A DNA stretch of 64,000 bases from Psychrosphaera saromensis (lineage in GTDB: Bacteria > Pseudomonadota > Gammaproteobacteria > Enterobacterales > Alteromonadaceae). Below, piece after piece: positions 63,171 to 64,000 of the stretch; position 1 is the first letter of the stretch, and each line of letters begins with the position of its first letter. The notes beneath the pieces are model-generated. The model searched no databases and was not told the DNA's origin. It saw only the letters and a program-made list of their open reading frames with translations. Both the position numbers and the translations under genes were made by a program. The stretch spans positions 3,077,991-3,141,990 of the forward strand of contig NZ_MSCH01000003.1 in the NCBI RefSeq assembly GCF_002954545.1, read 5' to 3'.

Positions 63171-64000
63171 TTATGGTAATAAAAGTTGCGGGTCGAGTCT
63201 GCGGTTAAACCAATTTAAACGCCAGTCTAAATGAGGTCCAGTAACACGGCCTGTTGCACCAATCTCAGCAACTAATTGGCCTTGCTCGACAACATCGCCA
63301 GCTTTAACATGCAATGCACTTAAGTGTATATAAGTTGTGGTTATGCCCATACCGTGATCAACAATCAAAGTACCGCCAGAATAATATAAGTCATGCTCAG
63401 CCAGCATAACTTTACCAGACCAAGGTGCAATCACCTTAGTACCCGTTTTAGCGGCGATATCCATACCAAAATGTGGACGTTTAGGAACGCCATTAAATAC
63501 ACGCTGACTTCCGTAAACGCCGCTTAATCTGCCTTGGGCAGGTTTAACTACGTCACCGGTAAAATCGGTTCTAAACGACAATCCAGCTCGTGCTTGTTTA
63601 ACTATCGCTGAATCATTACGAATACGTTGTAATACGCTTTCAGGCGGAGAAACATACTTACTTTCAACACCATTTACTTTATCAACTTTATATTCGCGTT
63701 GGGCGATGTCTAAATTTAATTGCTCTTGCGTACCGTCTTTATAACTAATTTTAAAAACAGACTTAGCTTTTGCATCACGGCCAAAGCCAAAAGCAAACAG
63801 TTTAGAATTTGGGTGGATTGGTACTTTAACGCCATCAATTGAGGCTTTTTCAACTGCTTTCGTCGCGTTGCCGACTATAAGGCCACCTTGAATAAAGTCA
63901 CCCGATAAAGTTACATCCTGACTTTGTGTATTTACCGCATTTACTGCAAAGGTAAATAACAAACTAATAATAAAAATTGCTCTATTGATAAGAGTTTTAT
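63171..64000 (-). CDS. M23 family metallopeptidase, start beyond the window
   Basis: Predicted LytM-type peptidoglycan endopeptidase or related envelope factor. The M23 core shows HFGMDIAAKTGTKVIAPWSGKVMLAEHDLYY with the zinc His/Asp, and HLSALHVKAGDVVEQGQLVAEIGATGRVTGPHLDWRL. The TTG at 63962 is not the real start: the frame runs on to base 64000 and reads KTLINRAIFIISLLFTFAVNA, a clear signal peptide, so the initiator lies just outside. An N-terminal Ig-like region (SGDFIQGGLIVG) precedes the catalytic domain. Confidence 0.9.
   Translation of the reverse strand, partial: KTLINRAIFIISLLFTFAVNAVNTQSQDVTLSGDFIQGGLIVGNATKAVEKASIDGVKVPIHPNSKLFAFGFGRDAKAKSVFKISYKDGTQEQLNLDIAQREYKVDKVNGVESKYVSPPESVLQRIRNDSAIVKQARAGLSFRTDFTGDVVKPAQGRLSGVYGSQRVFNGVPKRPHFGMDIAAKTGTKVIAPWSGKVMLAEHDLYYSGGTLIVDHGMGITTTYIHLSALHVKAGDVVEQGQLVAEIGATGRVTGPHLDWRLNWFNRRLDPQLLLP

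Overview
This is one contiguous piece of a marine gammaproteobacterial chromosome of the order Alteromonadales, most likely Colwelliaceae (Colwellia or Thalassotalea type). The evidence is low G+C with AT-rich spacers, plus conserved gene pairs of that order: comEC-msbA, lolCDE beside a PilZ gene, mfd-csiV, pyrD-zapC, pepN-DUF2835, msrC-proQ-prc and a giant NAD-glutamate dehydrogenase. The genus is inferred, not proven. I saw no rRNA, tRNA, prophage, intact insertion sequence or CRISPR array.

Layout: 0-5.5 kb holds the 5' part of msbA and comEC (minus strand), then a DUF2062 membrane protein and pyrC (plus strand). 5.6-17.0 kb is an accessory island of five tandem minus-strand genes, called A to E here, for BspA-type (DUF285) repeat lipoproteins. 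17.2-22.3 kb holds a hemolysin-III family protein, the lolCDE lipoprotein sorting transporter and a PilZ-like gene. 22.4-26.1 kb is a loose zone of small secreted or lipoprotein genes, including TorF-type porin and TIMP-like proteins, with long noncoding stretches that look like repeat debris. 26.1-40.1 kb holds mfd-csiV, an unknown gene, a GNAT, deoB, zapC, pyrD and the large glutamate dehydrogenase. 40.4-47.3 kb is a four-gene envelope cluster (DUF1302, DUF1329, YCF48 propeller, MMPL/RND). 47.4-56.7 kb holds DUF2835, pepN, nhaC, prc, proQ, a small acidic protein, msrC and a DUF6279 lipoprotein. 56.8-64 kb holds pfkA, a LytTR/LytS two-component pair, DUF962, a hotdog thioesterase, an M61 peptidase and an M23 peptidase cut by the window edge.

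The BspA island is the most unusual region. Each copy is a predicted lipoprotein with Ig-like and PKD-like domains followed by 6 to 16 repeats of 25 residues (75 bp). Each copy ends at a version of the same bidirectional hairpin that separates pyrC from copy A. A 3'-terminal fragment of pyrC lies stranded between copies C and D, carrying mainly codon-level differences from intact pyrC. Copies A and B share an almost identical block of about 0.5 kb at their 5' ends, while A, C and D share 3' ends. Copy B has a one-base homopolymer frameshift. Together these show an actively recombining, expanding surface-protein array. The lipobox context predicts outer-membrane lipoproteins, and the Lol machinery that would sort them is encoded about 1 kb away, though that proximity may be chance.

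The second candidate system is the DUF1302/DUF1329/YCF48/MMPL cluster, whose make-up (outer-membrane barrel, LolB-like periplasmic protein, propeller, inner-membrane RND pump) suggests trans-envelope movement of a hydrophobic molecule. Its substrate cannot be read from the sequence.
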